Shown here: positions 53,939 through 62,304 of the stretch, piece after piece
How the letters are laid out: each line of letters starts with the position of its first letter
How positions within the stretch are numbered: the stretch's first letter is position 1
Source: Pseudomonas sp. 21
Lineage (GTDB): Bacteria; Pseudomonadota; Gammaproteobacteria; Pseudomonadales; Pseudomonadaceae
Direction of reading: 5' to 3'
Assembly: GCF_000955805.1 (NCBI RefSeq)
Contig: NZ_JYOA01000003.1
Location: forward strand, 474,564 to 538,563
Length of the DNA stretch: 64,000 bases
Program-made: the position numbers and the translations under genes
The notes under the pieces: generated by a model
Database searches by the model: none
What the model saw: the letters and a program-made list of their open reading frames with translations, nothing else
Told to the model about the DNA's origin: nothing

Positions 53939-55117
53939 ATGACGTTGAATCTGCCGACGCTGGTTGTCGTCGACCTCTACGTGCTGACCCTGGTCGGCGT
54001 GCTGATGGCCTTTGCCTGGCACAGCGGTCGTCGCGATCACACGCTGGGCTACATGAGTGTCGCGCTGTTGCTGGGCGCTATCGGCACCTTCCTGGCCACG
54101 CTGCGTGGCATGGGCATCGACTGGTTGCCGATCCTGGTCGGCAACGTGGTCCTGCACCTGTGTTCGGCGATGACCTGGACTTCCATGCGGGTCTTCACCG
54201 GACGCAAGCCGCATTGGCCATTGATCGGCGCGGGCGCGGCATGCTGGGCGCTGCTGTGCCTGGTTCCGCCGTTCTATGAGTCCCTGGCTGTACGCATCGC
54301 TGTCAGTACGGGGATCACGGTCCTCTATTGCATCGCGGCTATCAGCGAGTTGTGGCGGGACCGCCGGAAGCTCGAAGTGCAGCTCAAGCCGACCCTGGCG
54401 TTGTTGCTGTTCCATACCCTGGTCTATTCGGTGCGCCTGGTGGTCGACCGCGGCATGCCGTTCGAGAGCGTGGCCAACAACGGCCAGGGCTCGACCTTCT
54501 TCACCTTCCTGGTCTTCGAGACCATGCTGTTCGCCATCGGTATCGCCTTCGCCACCCTGGCGATGGTCAAGGAGCGCGCCGAGTTGCAGTTCCGCAGCGC
54601 CGCCCTGAGCGATCCGCTGACCGGCGTGGGCAACCGCCGGGCCTTCATGGAAACCGGCGAACGCCTGCTGCGCCTGTGCCTGGAGCGCGGCGAGCAGGCT
54701 TCACTGCTGCTCTGCGACCTGGACAACTTCAAGCGCCTCAACGATTCCTTCGGCCATCCGGCCGGCGACCGCGTGCTGGTGGAGTTCAGTCGCATCACCG
54801 CCTCGCGGATGCGCAAGCACGACCAGTTCGCCCGCATTGGCGGGGAAGAGTTCGCCTGCCTGCTGGTGGCGGCCGACACCGAAGGCGCCTGCCAGGTCGC
54901 CGAGCGGGTGCGCCGCGAGTTCGCCGAGCTGCCGTTCATGGCCGAGGGCCAGCTCAGTGTCAGCATCGGCATCGCCACCACACGCGAGGCCGGGCATGAT
55001 CTGCTGCGCCTGCTGTCGCTGGCCGACCAGGCGCTCTACGCCGCCAAGGCCAAGGGCCGCAACCGTATCGAACTGGCCGCGCCGGAGCCGGGAGCCGACC
55101 GGCGTCCACGGACTTAA
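53939..55117 (+). CDS. Membrane diguanylate cyclase (GGDEF)
   Basis: A 392-residue protein with about seven N-terminal helices (residues 8-205) and a cytoplasmic GGDEF domain (about 218-385). The active-site loop is GGEEF at 301-305, competent in the family. The inhibitory I-site RxxD is present as RKHD (292-295), five residues before it, so product inhibition by c-di-GMP is expected. SDPLTGVGNRRAF and LLCDLDNFKRLNDSFGH are conserved. The start at 53939 follows GAGGGGG. The membrane part has no known sensor-domain name. Confidence 0.93.
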   Translation: MTLNLPTLVVVDLYVLTLVGVLMAFAWHSGRRDHTLGYMSVALLLGAIGTFLATLRGMGIDWLPILVGNVVLHLCSAMTWTSMRVFTGRKPHWPLIGAGAACWALLCLVPPFYESLAVRIAVSTGITVLYCIAAISELWRDRRKLEVQLKPTLALLLFHTLVYSVRLVVDRGMPFESVANNGQGSTFFTFLVFETMLFAIGIAFATLAMVKERAELQFRSAALSDPLTGVGNRRAFMETGERLLRLCLERGEQASLLLCDLDNFKRLNDSFGHPAGDRVLVEFSRITASRMRKHDQFARIGGEEFACLLVAADTEGACQVAERVRREFAELPFMAEGQLSVSIGIATTREAGHDLLRLLSLADQALYAAKAKGRNRIELAAPEPGADRRPRT

Positions 55118-55178
55118 GCCACGGCGCCCGTGCTTTCGCGGTAGACTTGCCGCCTTCGAAAATTCGCCGGGAACCCCC

Positions 55179-55718
55179 ATGGCCCTGTCCGCCACGCCCT
55201 ACAAAGCCGATATCAGCCTGACCGACCTCGACCGTGGGGTCTACGAGACCCTGCGCTTCACCGTTGCCCGCCATCCCTCGGAAACCGAGGAGCGCCTGGC
55301 GGTGCGCCTGCTGGCCTACGTCATCTGGTACAACGAGCAGCTGGCTTTCGGCCGTGGCCTGTCGGACGTGGAAGAGCCCTCGCTGTGGGAAAAGAGCCTG
55401 GACGACCGCGTGCTGCACTGGATCGAAGTCGGCCAGCCGGATGCCGATCGCCTGACCTGGTGCTCGCGCCGCTGCGAGAAGCTGACCCTGGTTGCCTACG
55501 GCAACCTGCGCGTGTGGACCACCAAGGTGCTCGACAGCGTGCGTCACCTGAAGAACCTCAACGTCGTCGCCATGCCCCAGGAAGCGCTGGAAGAAATCTC
55601 CCGCGACCTGCCGCGCTCGATCAACTGGACCGTGATGATCAGCGAAGGAACCATCTTCGTCACCGACGAGCGCGGCCAGCACGAGCTGCAAGTCGAATGG
55701 CTGATGGGCGAGCGTTAA
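55179..55718 (+). CDS. yaeQ: YaeQ family protein
   Basis: A 179-residue protein with the YaeQ start MALSATPYKADISLTDLDRGVYETL (here ALSATPYKADISLTDLDRG). Other blocks are RLLAYVIWYNEQLAFGRGLS, EPSLWEKSLDDRVLHWIEVGQPDADRL and INWTVMISEGTIFVTD. The fold resembles PD-(D/E)xK nucleases; conserved Glu/Asp/Lys fit that, but activity is not established. ATG at 55179. In-frame upstream sequence belongs to another frame of the GGDEF gene. Confidence 0.95.
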   Translation: MALSATPYKADISLTDLDRGVYETLRFTVARHPSETEERLAVRLLAYVIWYNEQLAFGRGLSDVEEPSLWEKSLDDRVLHWIEVGQPDADRLTWCSRRCEKLTLVAYGNLRVWTTKVLDSVRHLKNLNVVAMPQEALEEISRDLPRSINWTVMISEGTIFVTDERGQHELQVEWLMGER

Positions 55719-55785
55719 GCGCCAGCTTTACCCGCTGTAACCAGGGCGCCGGGATCGGCGCCTGAATGAATCGACTGGAACACCC

Positions 55786-57501
55786 ATGCGCATCGAAGCC
55801 CGCCCCCTCCCGCAAACCCTGCCCAACCTGGGCGACCTGCCACCGCTGCTGACCCGCCTCTACGCCGCCCGTGGCGTGCAGAGCGCCGCCGAGCTGGACA
55901 AGGGGCTGGCGCGGCTGATCCCGTACCAGCAGCTCAAGGGTGTGGACGCGGCGGTGGAGCTGCTGGTCGATGCGCTGGAAAAGGGCCAGCGGATCCTCTA
56001 CGTCGGCGACTTCGACGCCGACGGTGCCACCGCCAGCAGTGTCGGCGTGCTGGCGCTGCGCATGCTCGGTGCGGCCTGGGTCGACTATCTCGTCCCCAAT
56101 CGTTTCGAGTATGGCTATGGCCTGACCCCGGAGATCGTCGCCGTGGCGCTGGAGAAGCGCCCGGAACTGCTGGTGACCGTGGACAACGGCATCTCCAGCA
56201 TCGACGGCGTCGCCGCCGCCAAGGCCGCCGGCCTGCGCGTGCTGGTCACCGACCACCACCTGCCGGGGGCGGAACTGCCCGCCGCCGACGCCATCGTCAA
56301 CCCGAACCAGCCCGGCTGCGACTTCCCCAGCAAGGCCATGGCCGGTGTCGGCGTGATCTTCTACGTGATGCTCGCCCTGCGTGCCCGCCTGCGTGAGCGC
56401 GGCTGGTTCGAGGCGCGCGGCATCGCCGAGCCGAACCTCGCCGAACTGCTCGACCTGGTGTCCCTGGGCAGCGTCGCCGACGTGGTGCCGCTGGACGCCA
56501 ACAACCGCATCCTGGTGCACCAGGGCCTCGCGCGCATCCGCGCCGGCCGCGCCCGTCCGGGCCTGCGTGCGCTGCTGGAAGTCGCCGGGCGCGATTGCCG
56601 GCGGATCACCTCCACCGACCTGGGCTTCATCCTCGGCCCGCGGCTGAACGCCGCCGGCCGTCTGGACGACATGTCCCTGGGCATCGAGTTGCTGCTCTGC
56701 GAAGACGAAGGCGTCGCCCGCGACATGGCGGTGCAGCTCGACCAGCTCAACCAGGACCGCAAGGCCATCGAGCAGGGCATGCAGCGCGAGGCGCTGGCCC
56801 AGCTCAAGGAACTGCCGGTGGAGGAGATGCCCTTCGGCCTGTGCCTGTTCGACCCGGAATGGCACCAGGGCGTGATCGGCATCCTCGCCTCGCGCCTGAA
56901 GGAGCGTTACCACCGTCCGACCATCGCCTTCGCCGATGCCGGCGATGGCACGCTCAAGGGCTCGGCGCGTTCGGTGCCGGGCTTCCATATCCGCGACGCG
57001 CTGGACGCCGTGGCCGCGCGCCATTCGGGGCTGATCAGCAAGTTCGGCGGCCACGCCATGGCGGCCGGCCTGTCGCTGCCGCAGGAGAACTTCGGTGCCT
57101 TCGCCGCGGCTTTCGATGCCGAGGTGCGCCGTCAGCTGGATGAAGAAGACCTCACCGGCCGCCTGCTCTCCGACGGCCAGCTGGGCGCCGAGGAGTTCCA
57201 CCTGGAACTGGCTCGCGCCCTGCGCCAGGCCGGTCCCTGGGGCCAGCATTTCCCCGAGCCGCTGTTCCACGGCATTTTCCAGATCGTCCAGCAGCGCGTG
57301 GTCGGCGAGCGGCACCTGAAGCTGGTGCTGAAGACCGAGTGCGGCTCGCTGCAGCTGGACGCCATCGCCTTCAACATCGACCGCGAGATCTGGCCGAACC
57401 CCACCGTGCGCTGGGCGGAAGTGGCCTACAAGCTGGACGTCAACGAGTTCCGCGGCAACGAGACCGTGCAACTGATGGTGGCGCATATCGCGCCACGTTG
57501 A
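55786..57501 (+). CDS. recJ: Single-strand-specific exonuclease RecJ
   Basis: A 571-residue DHH-family 5'-3' ssDNA exonuclease used in recombination and mismatch repair. Catalytic motifs: DFDADGATASS (about 76-86), TVDNGISS, TDHHLPG (about 155-161), GSVADVVPLD, and DHHA1 motifs NAAGRLDDMSLGIELL and GGHAMAAGLSL. A C-terminal OB-fold (about 450-571) completes it. Length is as usual. Begins 67 bases after yaeQ. Confidence 0.97.
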   Translation: MRIEARPLPQTLPNLGDLPPLLTRLYAARGVQSAAELDKGLARLIPYQQLKGVDAAVELLVDALEKGQRILYVGDFDADGATASSVGVLALRMLGAAWVDYLVPNRFEYGYGLTPEIVAVALEKRPELLVTVDNGISSIDGVAAAKAAGLRVLVTDHHLPGAELPAADAIVNPNQPGCDFPSKAMAGVGVIFYVMLALRARLRERGWFEARGIAEPNLAELLDLVSLGSVADVVPLDANNRILVHQGLARIRAGRARPGLRALLEVAGRDCRRITSTDLGFILGPRLNAAGRLDDMSLGIELLLCEDEGVARDMAVQLDQLNQDRKAIEQGMQREALAQLKELPVEEMPFGLCLFDPEWHQGVIGILASRLKERYHRPTIAFADAGDGTLKGSARSVPGFHIRDALDAVAARHSGLISKFGGHAMAAGLSLPQENFGAFAAAFDAEVRRQLDEEDLTGRLLSDGQLGAEEFHLELARALRQAGPWGQHFPEPLFHGIFQIVQQRVVGERHLKLVLKTECGSLQLDAIAFNIDREIWPNPTVRWAEVAYKLDVNEFRGNETVQLMVAHIAPR

Positions 57502-57508
57502 ATCTTTC

Positions 57509-57619
57509 GTAGGAGCGAGCTGCTGTAATGGCGGGGCCCGCTCCCACGCTAACGCAAACGCTGTGGCTGACCTGTAGGAGCGCCCCATGGGCGTGATCGC
57601 GGGCATGGCCCGCTCCTAC
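57509..57619. repeat. Two REP-like hairpins (degenerate and class C)
   Basis: A degenerate element at 57509-57546 (GTAGGAGCGAGCTGC... to CCCGCTCCCAC) mixes class-A left and class-C right halves. A class-C element at 57573-57619 pairs GTAGGAGCGCCCCATGGGCG with TGATCGCGGGCATGGCCCGC and ends CTAC. Both lie after recJ. Confidence 0.8.
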
Positions 57620-57631
57620 AGGTGATGCGCC

Positions 57632-57955
57632 TCAGCTGCCTTTGATCTCGCTCGGCTCGACCTCCACCTGATAGCCCGGCCCGACGTCGAAGAGGATGTA
57701 GAAGTCCTCGGCGGGGCGTTTGAAGGTCAGGCTGGAATCGGCGCCCAGCTTGCCGGGGATCAGCACCTTGTGGTCGGCGGCGCTCATCACGTCCAGCGTC
57801 ACGCCGGGCGCGGCGCTGCCGTCGCTGAAGCCGCCGACGCAGCGGATGGTGTCGGCATCGGGCGCCGTGCATTCGCAGAAGGGCGCATGGGCCAGTGCAC
57901 TGGCGCTGGCGGTCAGGCCGAGCAGCACGGCGCTGTACTTGAGGATCGCTTTCAT
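57632..57955 (-). CDS. Small periplasmic protein
   Basis: A 107-residue exported protein (signal peptide 1-22, cut at ALA-HA). Mature start HAPFCECTAPDADTIRCVGGFSDGS has three Cys and a His, a possible metal site. A beta-sandwich-like body follows (GVTLDVMSAADHKVLIPGKLG, FYILFDVGPGYQVEVEPSEI in parts), reminiscent of carboxypeptidase-regulatory-like domains. It overlaps the upstream membrane-protein gene by four bases, in an operon with a PepSY protein. Function unknown; a metal-handling role is inferred from context. Confidence 0.75.
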   Translation of the reverse strand: MKAILKYSAVLLGLTASASALAHAPFCECTAPDADTIRCVGGFSDGSAAPGVTLDVMSAADHKVLIPGKLGADSSLTFKRPAEDFYILFDVGPGYQVEVEPSEIKGS

Positions 57956-58476
57956 CGGTTGCTCCGGGTCTTTTCCAGCCAGGCCACCAGCGAAGGCGAG
58001 GCCTTGTCCAAGGGGATCTGCGTCTGGTGCACGGCGTCGTCCCAGCCTTCCACGGTCAGCCACAGCTCGTCGGCCGGGGTGACCCTGGCGGGGATCGTGA
58101 CTTCGGCGAATTGCTGGTGCGGCGTGCCGGCGAACAGGCCGCCGGCGGCGCGCAGGCTGCGCGGCTGGCCGATGCGCAAGTAGGCGGCTTTCACCTGTGG
58201 ATAACAGCTCTCGCAGAAGGCCAGGGTGAATGCCTTGACGAAGCCGGCGCGGCCCTCGTCCTCGGGCTCGCCCACTTCCCATTCGGCCATGCGCGCAGTC
58301 CACGGGCCGACCTGCACGGCGCCGATCTCGCGTTCGCCAAGCCCGCGCAGGCCGCGATCGAGCTTCGCCTCGTGGAAGTAGTGGGGCATGAAGCCCAGGG
58401 GGATCAGCACCAGCAGGGCGCTGAGGTGGAATCGCCAGCGCAGCCACTGGCGGCGCAGCTTGCTGTTGCCGCTCAT
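57952..58476 (-). CDS. Membrane-anchored hypothetical protein
   Basis: A 174-residue protein with one N-terminal membrane helix (RWRFHLSALLVLIPLGFMPHY, about 14-34) and a periplasmic domain. CESCYPQVKAAYLRIGQPRSL carries a CxxC, and GGLFAGTPHQQFAEVTIP follows. The CxxC suggests redox or metal binding. Stop/start overlaps (ATGA) link it to both neighbours. No family recognised with confidence. Confidence 0.75.
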   Translation of the reverse strand: MSGNSKLRRQWLRWRFHLSALLVLIPLGFMPHYFHEAKLDRGLRGLGEREIGAVQVGPWTARMAEWEVGEPEDEGRAGFVKAFTLAFCESCYPQVKAAYLRIGQPRSLRAAGGLFAGTPHQQFAEVTIPARVTPADELWLTVEGWDDAVHQTQIPLDKASPSLVAWLEKTRSNR

Positions 58477-59657
58477 TGGCTGGCCTGCGCGGTGGTTGCG
58501 ACGGCCATCCGGTCGCGGGCTTTCTGCTTCTTCAGTTCCTTGGCGGTGGCGATCAGGGTGCGCTTGCTCCAGATCATCAGGCCGCTGAGCACCATCATGC
58601 TGAGGATCAGGCCGAACACGAACCAGATCAGCTTGACCCATACGCCGCCGAAATCACCGGTGTGCAGCGGGCGCATGGACTCGGTGACGAACTCCAGGCC
58701 AGAGCGGTCGCCCAGCAGGCGTGTCGAGGCCACGCTGCCGTCGTAGGGATTCACCTGGGCGCTTTCGAACATCAGCGGATACCAGGCCTTGCCGAAGATG
58801 GTCAGCGGATCGTAGGCGCTGGAGGGCAGGCGGAAGAAGTTCGCCTCGAACCCCGGAATGCGCTGCTGGGCCGCCAGCACGGCGGCGTCCAGGCCTATGC
58901 GCGGCGGCGCGGCGCCGTTCTCGCCCAGCGGGATGCTGTCGCGCTGGATGATGGTCGGTACGCCCTCGCTGGAGATGGAGATGCTGTTGTCGTAAAGCAC
59001 CGCCTGGATCAGGAACCACGTGCCGGTGATGGAGATCACCGCGATGAACCAGATCGACCAGATGCCCATCAGCCGGTGCATGTCACCCCAGAAGATGCGT
59101 GCACCCTGGCGCAGGCGCAGGGTCGGCTTGAGGAAGCCGCGCCAGAAGCGCTTGTACACCACCAGCCCGGTGACCAGCGACGCCAGCATCGGCAGGCCGA
59201 GCAGCGAGACCAGGTACCAGCCCCAGCTGAAACCATGGCTGAACGGCACCAGCCACCAGCCGTGCAGCGCGCGGGTGAACTGGCGGAAGTCGAACAGCGG
59301 CATCTTGCCCTGGATGACCCCGGTGTAGGGGTTCACGTAGAGCATGGCGGTAGCGCTGTCCGGATAGGTGACGCTGACCCGCAGCGCGAAATGCGTTTCG
59401 GTGGGCGCGCTGATCATGCGCACGGCGGCCTGCGGTTGCTGTTGGGCCATGGCCGCGAGCACCTGGTCATAGCCCAGGCGCCGGGCGTCAGCGTCTGGCG
59501 GGTTGGCACGCACGGATGGGTCGGCGAGCCAGATGATTTCCTGGCTGACGGTGGCCAGGGTGCCGGTGATGCACACCAGGAACACGAAGAACCAGATGGG
59601 CAGGGCCAGCCAGCTGTGGACCAGGAACCAGAGCCTGGAGCGGGATTTCTTGGACAT
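58473..59657 (-). CDS. PepSY-associated transmembrane protein
   Basis: A 394-residue membrane protein with four to five helices. LWFLVHSWLALPIWFFVFLVCITGTLATVSQEI (start residues 8-40 in parts), FTRALHGWWLVPF, WGDMHRLMGIWSIWFIAVISITG and RPLHTGDFGGVWVKLIWFVFGLILS contain the conserved His residues (H14, and those in LHGW, MHRL, LHTG) of the PepSY-TM family, which act in ferric-siderophore or metal reduction at the inner membrane. The ATG at 59657 matches the typical MSKKSRSRL start. First gene of the minus-strand triplet. Confidence 0.9.
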   Translation of the reverse strand: MSKKSRSRLWFLVHSWLALPIWFFVFLVCITGTLATVSQEIIWLADPSVRANPPDADARRLGYDQVLAAMAQQQPQAAVRMISAPTETHFALRVSVTYPDSATAMLYVNPYTGVIQGKMPLFDFRQFTRALHGWWLVPFSHGFSWGWYLVSLLGLPMLASLVTGLVVYKRFWRGFLKPTLRLRQGARIFWGDMHRLMGIWSIWFIAVISITGTWFLIQAVLYDNSISISSEGVPTIIQRDSIPLGENGAAPPRIGLDAAVLAAQQRIPGFEANFFRLPSSAYDPLTIFGKAWYPLMFESAQVNPYDGSVASTRLLGDRSGLEFVTESMRPLHTGDFGGVWVKLIWFVFGLILSMMVLSGLMIWSKRTLIATAKELKKQKARDRMAVATTAQASQ

Positions 59658-59962
59658 GGGAATCACGGCCACGCAAAAGGGGACGAAGGAAAAGGCCCCC
59701 CGCCGGACAAGGCCGGCGAGGCGCGAAGACACCAAAGGAGCAGCGGTGTTCTAGGAGTAAGGACGGATGAGATCGAAAAACCGGCCATGTGCAGTTGCAA
59801 ATAAATGTTTCGGCACAGGTTTCCCGGCCTTTTCGATTTCTTTACACAATTTCTGTGCGTGTTTTTCGCGGCTCATCCGTCTTGTTATGTGAAAGCGATC
59901 GATTCGCAACGGATGCGAGCGACGTTTCTTTCGAGTAGCGCCCCCGACAGGAGAATCCCCGC
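59658..59962. promoter_or_regulatory. Divergent A/T-rich intergenic region
   Basis: A 305-base region between diverging PepSY and DUF4198-like genes. Positions about 59760-59900 are clearly richer in A/T than the window and should hold promoters for both. A 41-codon ORF lies inside (59751-59876, minus). No Fur or Zur consensus is recognised. Confidence 0.55.
59751..59876 (-). CDS. Possible small basic protein (41 aa)
   Basis: An ORF MSREKHAQKLCKEIEKAGKP... ending GRFFDLIRPYS. Composition is protein-like (helical KLCKEIEKAG, then KHLFATAHGRFF), with Cys and His residues. No strong ribosome site precedes the ATG at 59876, and base composition differs from neighbours. Could be a small regulatory or metal-binding protein, or chance. 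Confidence 0.35.
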   Translation of the reverse strand: MSREKHAQKLCKEIEKAGKPVPKHLFATAHGRFFDLIRPYS

Positions 59963-60583
59963 ATGAACGTTTCCTTTCGCCAGCCCGTGCTGCTGGCCCT
60001 GGCGCTGAGCGGCGCGCCACTGGCCAGCGCGGACTACCTGTGGCTGGAACGCAGTGCAGGCCAGAGCGCGAAAAGTTATTTCAGCGAACTGCAGCCCGGC
60101 GAGCACCTGCCGGTGGTCCAGTTGCAGAACCCCCGCGTCGTCCTGGGCGAAGGCAAGACCGCGCCGATGAAGGCCGGGATCGACTCATTCGAGATCGGCA
60201 GCGCTCCGGCGGGCGACCTGCGGGTCGCCGCCCAGCGGGCCGAGGGTGGCACTTTGACCATCTATCAGGCGCGTGAGGGACGGAGCGAAACCCGGGCGCA
60301 GAATGATCTTGAACTGGTGCCCACCACTCCGGGGGGCAACACCTTCGCCCTGCACTGGAAAGGCACCGTGGTGCCGGCCTCGCAGGTCAACGTGTACACC
60401 TCCGAGCAGTGGACCCGCAGCCTGAAACCGGCGGCGGACGGCACGGTGACCCTGATCACGCCGTTCCCGGCGCGCTACGTGCTGGAGGTCTCCGCCCAGG
60501 TCAATGGTGGCGCCAGCATCGAGGGCAAGCGCTACGACAGCGTGATCCACGTTTCCACACTGTCTTTCGAGGTGCGCCCATGA
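59963..60583 (+). CDS. Periplasmic DUF4198-like protein
   Basis: A 206-residue exported protein (signal peptide 1-23, cut at ASA-DY). The mature start DYLWLERSAGQSAKSYFSELQPGEHLP and FALHWKGTVVPASQVNVYTSEQWTRSLKPAADGTVTLITPFPARYVLEVS (here PFPARYVLEVSAQV) resemble DUF4198, periplasmic proteins found beside TonB-dependent metal (Ni/Co) uptake genes. It overlaps the Fur-like gene by four bases, and diverges from the PepSY operon. Metal-linked role is inferred. Confidence 0.8.
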   Translation: MNVSFRQPVLLALALSGAPLASADYLWLERSAGQSAKSYFSELQPGEHLPVVQLQNPRVVLGEGKTAPMKAGIDSFEIGSAPAGDLRVAAQRAEGGTLTIYQAREGRSETRAQNDLELVPTTPGGNTFALHWKGTVVPASQVNVYTSEQWTRSLKPAADGTVTLITPFPARYVLEVSAQVNGGASIEGKRYDSVIHVSTLSFEVRP

Positions 60584-60912
60584 CATCTCCTCTTAGAGCT
60601 GCGATGAAAGTCAGTACCCCGGTGCAGCCGCGTCTGCCGCGCCCGGCCCGCCAACTGCTGGAACACGCCGGCCTGCGCAGCAGCCTGCCGCGGCTGAATA
60701 TCCTCGATGCGCTGGTGATCTGCGGCAAGGCGACTGCGGTCGAGCTGCATGCCTACCTGGAGGAGCCGGGCCTGCCCATCTCCCTCAGCTGCGTCAGCCA
60801 GACCCTGCGCCGGCTGCACCTCTCCGGCCTGCTGGAGCGCGACACGAACAAGCGCTACAGCCTGGCACCTGGCGCTGTGGCCGCCATGGGAAGGTCCGGC
60901 GAGCTGCACTGA
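60580..60912 (+). CDS. Fur-like winged-helix protein lacking the metal-binding domain
   Basis: A 110-residue protein. The segment RQLLEHAGLRSSLPRLNILDAL ... ATAVELHAYLEEPGLPISLSCVSQTLRRLHLSGLLER (about 26-90) matches the Fur N-terminal DNA-binding domain (LKKAGLKVTLPRLKILEVL ... VSAEDLYKRL ... ATVYRVLNQFDDAGIV). It ends soon after (KRYSLAPGAVAAMGRSGELH), so the metal-binding/dimerisation half with HHDH and CxxC motifs is absent. The ATG at 60580 overlaps the preceding stop (ATGA). It may be a stand-alone regulator of this cluster. Confidence 0.8.
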   Translation: MTSPLRAAMKVSTPVQPRLPRPARQLLEHAGLRSSLPRLNILDALVICGKATAVELHAYLEEPGLPISLSCVSQTLRRLHLSGLLERDTNKRYSLAPGAVAAMGRSGELH

Positions 60913-60927
60913 TGGCGGCAAACTCCC

Positions 60928-60974
60928 GGCAGGAGCGCGCGATGCCCGCGTCGCGCGCAGGGCGCGCTCCTGCC
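60928..60974. repeat. REP-like inverted repeat after the Fur-like gene
   Basis: GGCAGGAGCGCGCGATGCCCG and its partner GCAGGGCGCGCTCCTGCC. Outer ends GGCAGGAGCG/CGCTCCTGCC are perfect. Same architecture as the class-C elements, with G in place of T in the outer end. Confidence 0.75.
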
Positions 60975-61107
60975 GGGGCAGCGGGGTTTCCGTCCTGTTG
61001 CAGGTGCCCCGGCTGCGACCGAGCCACCGATCATCTGGGCCTATCCTTAGGCGATCCCGGTCTACAGTTGTAGGACAAGATCTGAAGACCAGAGAGGGAG
61101 TGCCACC

Positions 61108-62214
61108 ATGAGCCAGTTGTTCGAGCCCCTGACCCTGCGCCAGCTGACCCTGTCCAACCGCATCGCAGTTTCCCCCATGTGCCAGTACTCCGCCCAGGAC
61201 GGCCTGGCCAATGACTGGCACCTGGTGCACCTGGGCAGTCGCGCCGTGGGTGGCGCCGGTCTGGTGATAGTCGAGGCCACGGCGGTCGCCCCGGAAGGGC
61301 GGATCAGCGCCGAGGACCTGGGCATCTGGAATGACGAACAGGTCGAGCCGCTGCGGCGCATCACCCGCTTCATCGAATCCCAGGGCGCGGTAGCCGGCGT
61401 GCAGTTGGCCCACGCCGGACGCAAGGCGAGCACCTGGGCGCCGTGGCTGGGCAAGCACGGCTCGGTGCCGATCAGCGAAGGCGGCTGGACACCGGTGGCG
61501 CCCTCGGCCATCGCCTTCGACCCGCAGCACACGGCGCCCATCGCCCTGAGCGAAGAGCAGATGGCGACCATCAAGCACCAGTTCGTACGCGGCGCCGAGC
61601 GTGCCCTGGCCGCAGGCTTCAAGATCGCCGAAGTGCACGCGGCCCATGGCTACCTGCTGCACCAGTTCCTCTCGCCGCTGTCCAACCAGCGCCGGGACCA
61701 GTACGGCACCTGCTTCGAGAACCGCATCCGTTTCCTGTTGGAAGTCACCGAAGCCGTGCGCGCGGTCTGGCCGCAGGAGCTGCCACTGTTCGTCCGGCTG
61801 TCCGCCACCGACTGGGTGGAGGATGGCTGGAACCCCGACGAGACCGTGGAGCTGGCGCGCCGCCTGAAGAACCTGGGCGTGGACCTGATCGATGTGTCTT
61901 CCGGCGGTACCGCGGTGAACGCCGAGATTCCGGTGGGGCCGGGCTACCAGACGCAGTTCGCCGAGCGAGTACGCAAGGAGGCGGGTGTCGCCAGCGGCAC
62001 CGTGGGGATGATCACCGAGCCGGTGCAGGCCGAGCACATCCTGCGTACCGGGCAGGCCGACCTGATCCTGCTGGCCCGCGAACTGCTGCGCGATCCTTAC
62101 TGGCCGCTGCATGCCGCCGATGAGCTGGGTGGCCAACCGGTGCCGTGGCCGGCGCAGTACCTGCGCGCCGCGCAACGTGGCACGCCCAAGCGCAAGGCCT
62201 ACGGGCAGGTTTGA
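61108..62214 (+). CDS. NADH:flavin oxidoreductase (Old Yellow Enzyme, XenA/YqjM-like)
   Basis: A 368-residue FMN TIM-barrel enoate/xenobiotic reductase. FEPLTLRQLTLSNRIAVSPMCQYSA holds Cys25 (MCQYS), the redox-tuning Cys of the YqjM/XenA class; VQLAHAGRKAS carries the substrate-binding His pair; HAAHGYLLHQFLSPLSNQRRDQYG (here AAHGYLLHQFLSP) and GMITEP follow. GAGGGAGTG precedes the ATG at 61108. It reduces activated C=C bonds, quinones or nitro compounds. Confidence 0.94.
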   Translation: MSQLFEPLTLRQLTLSNRIAVSPMCQYSAQDGLANDWHLVHLGSRAVGGAGLVIVEATAVAPEGRISAEDLGIWNDEQVEPLRRITRFIESQGAVAGVQLAHAGRKASTWAPWLGKHGSVPISEGGWTPVAPSAIAFDPQHTAPIALSEEQMATIKHQFVRGAERALAAGFKIAEVHAAHGYLLHQFLSPLSNQRRDQYGTCFENRIRFLLEVTEAVRAVWPQELPLFVRLSATDWVEDGWNPDETVELARRLKNLGVDLIDVSSGGTAVNAEIPVGPGYQTQFAERVRKEAGVASGTVGMITEPVQAEHILRTGQADLILLARELLRDPYWPLHAADELGGQPVPWPAQYLRAAQRGTPKRKAYGQV

Positions 62215-62304
62215 CGCCTGACCGGGTCACGCGGACCAGCGTCGCGTGACCTCGACCCTCTTCCCACCTACCGATGGGTCAGCCGCCGCCAGCACGGCGG
62301 CGGC

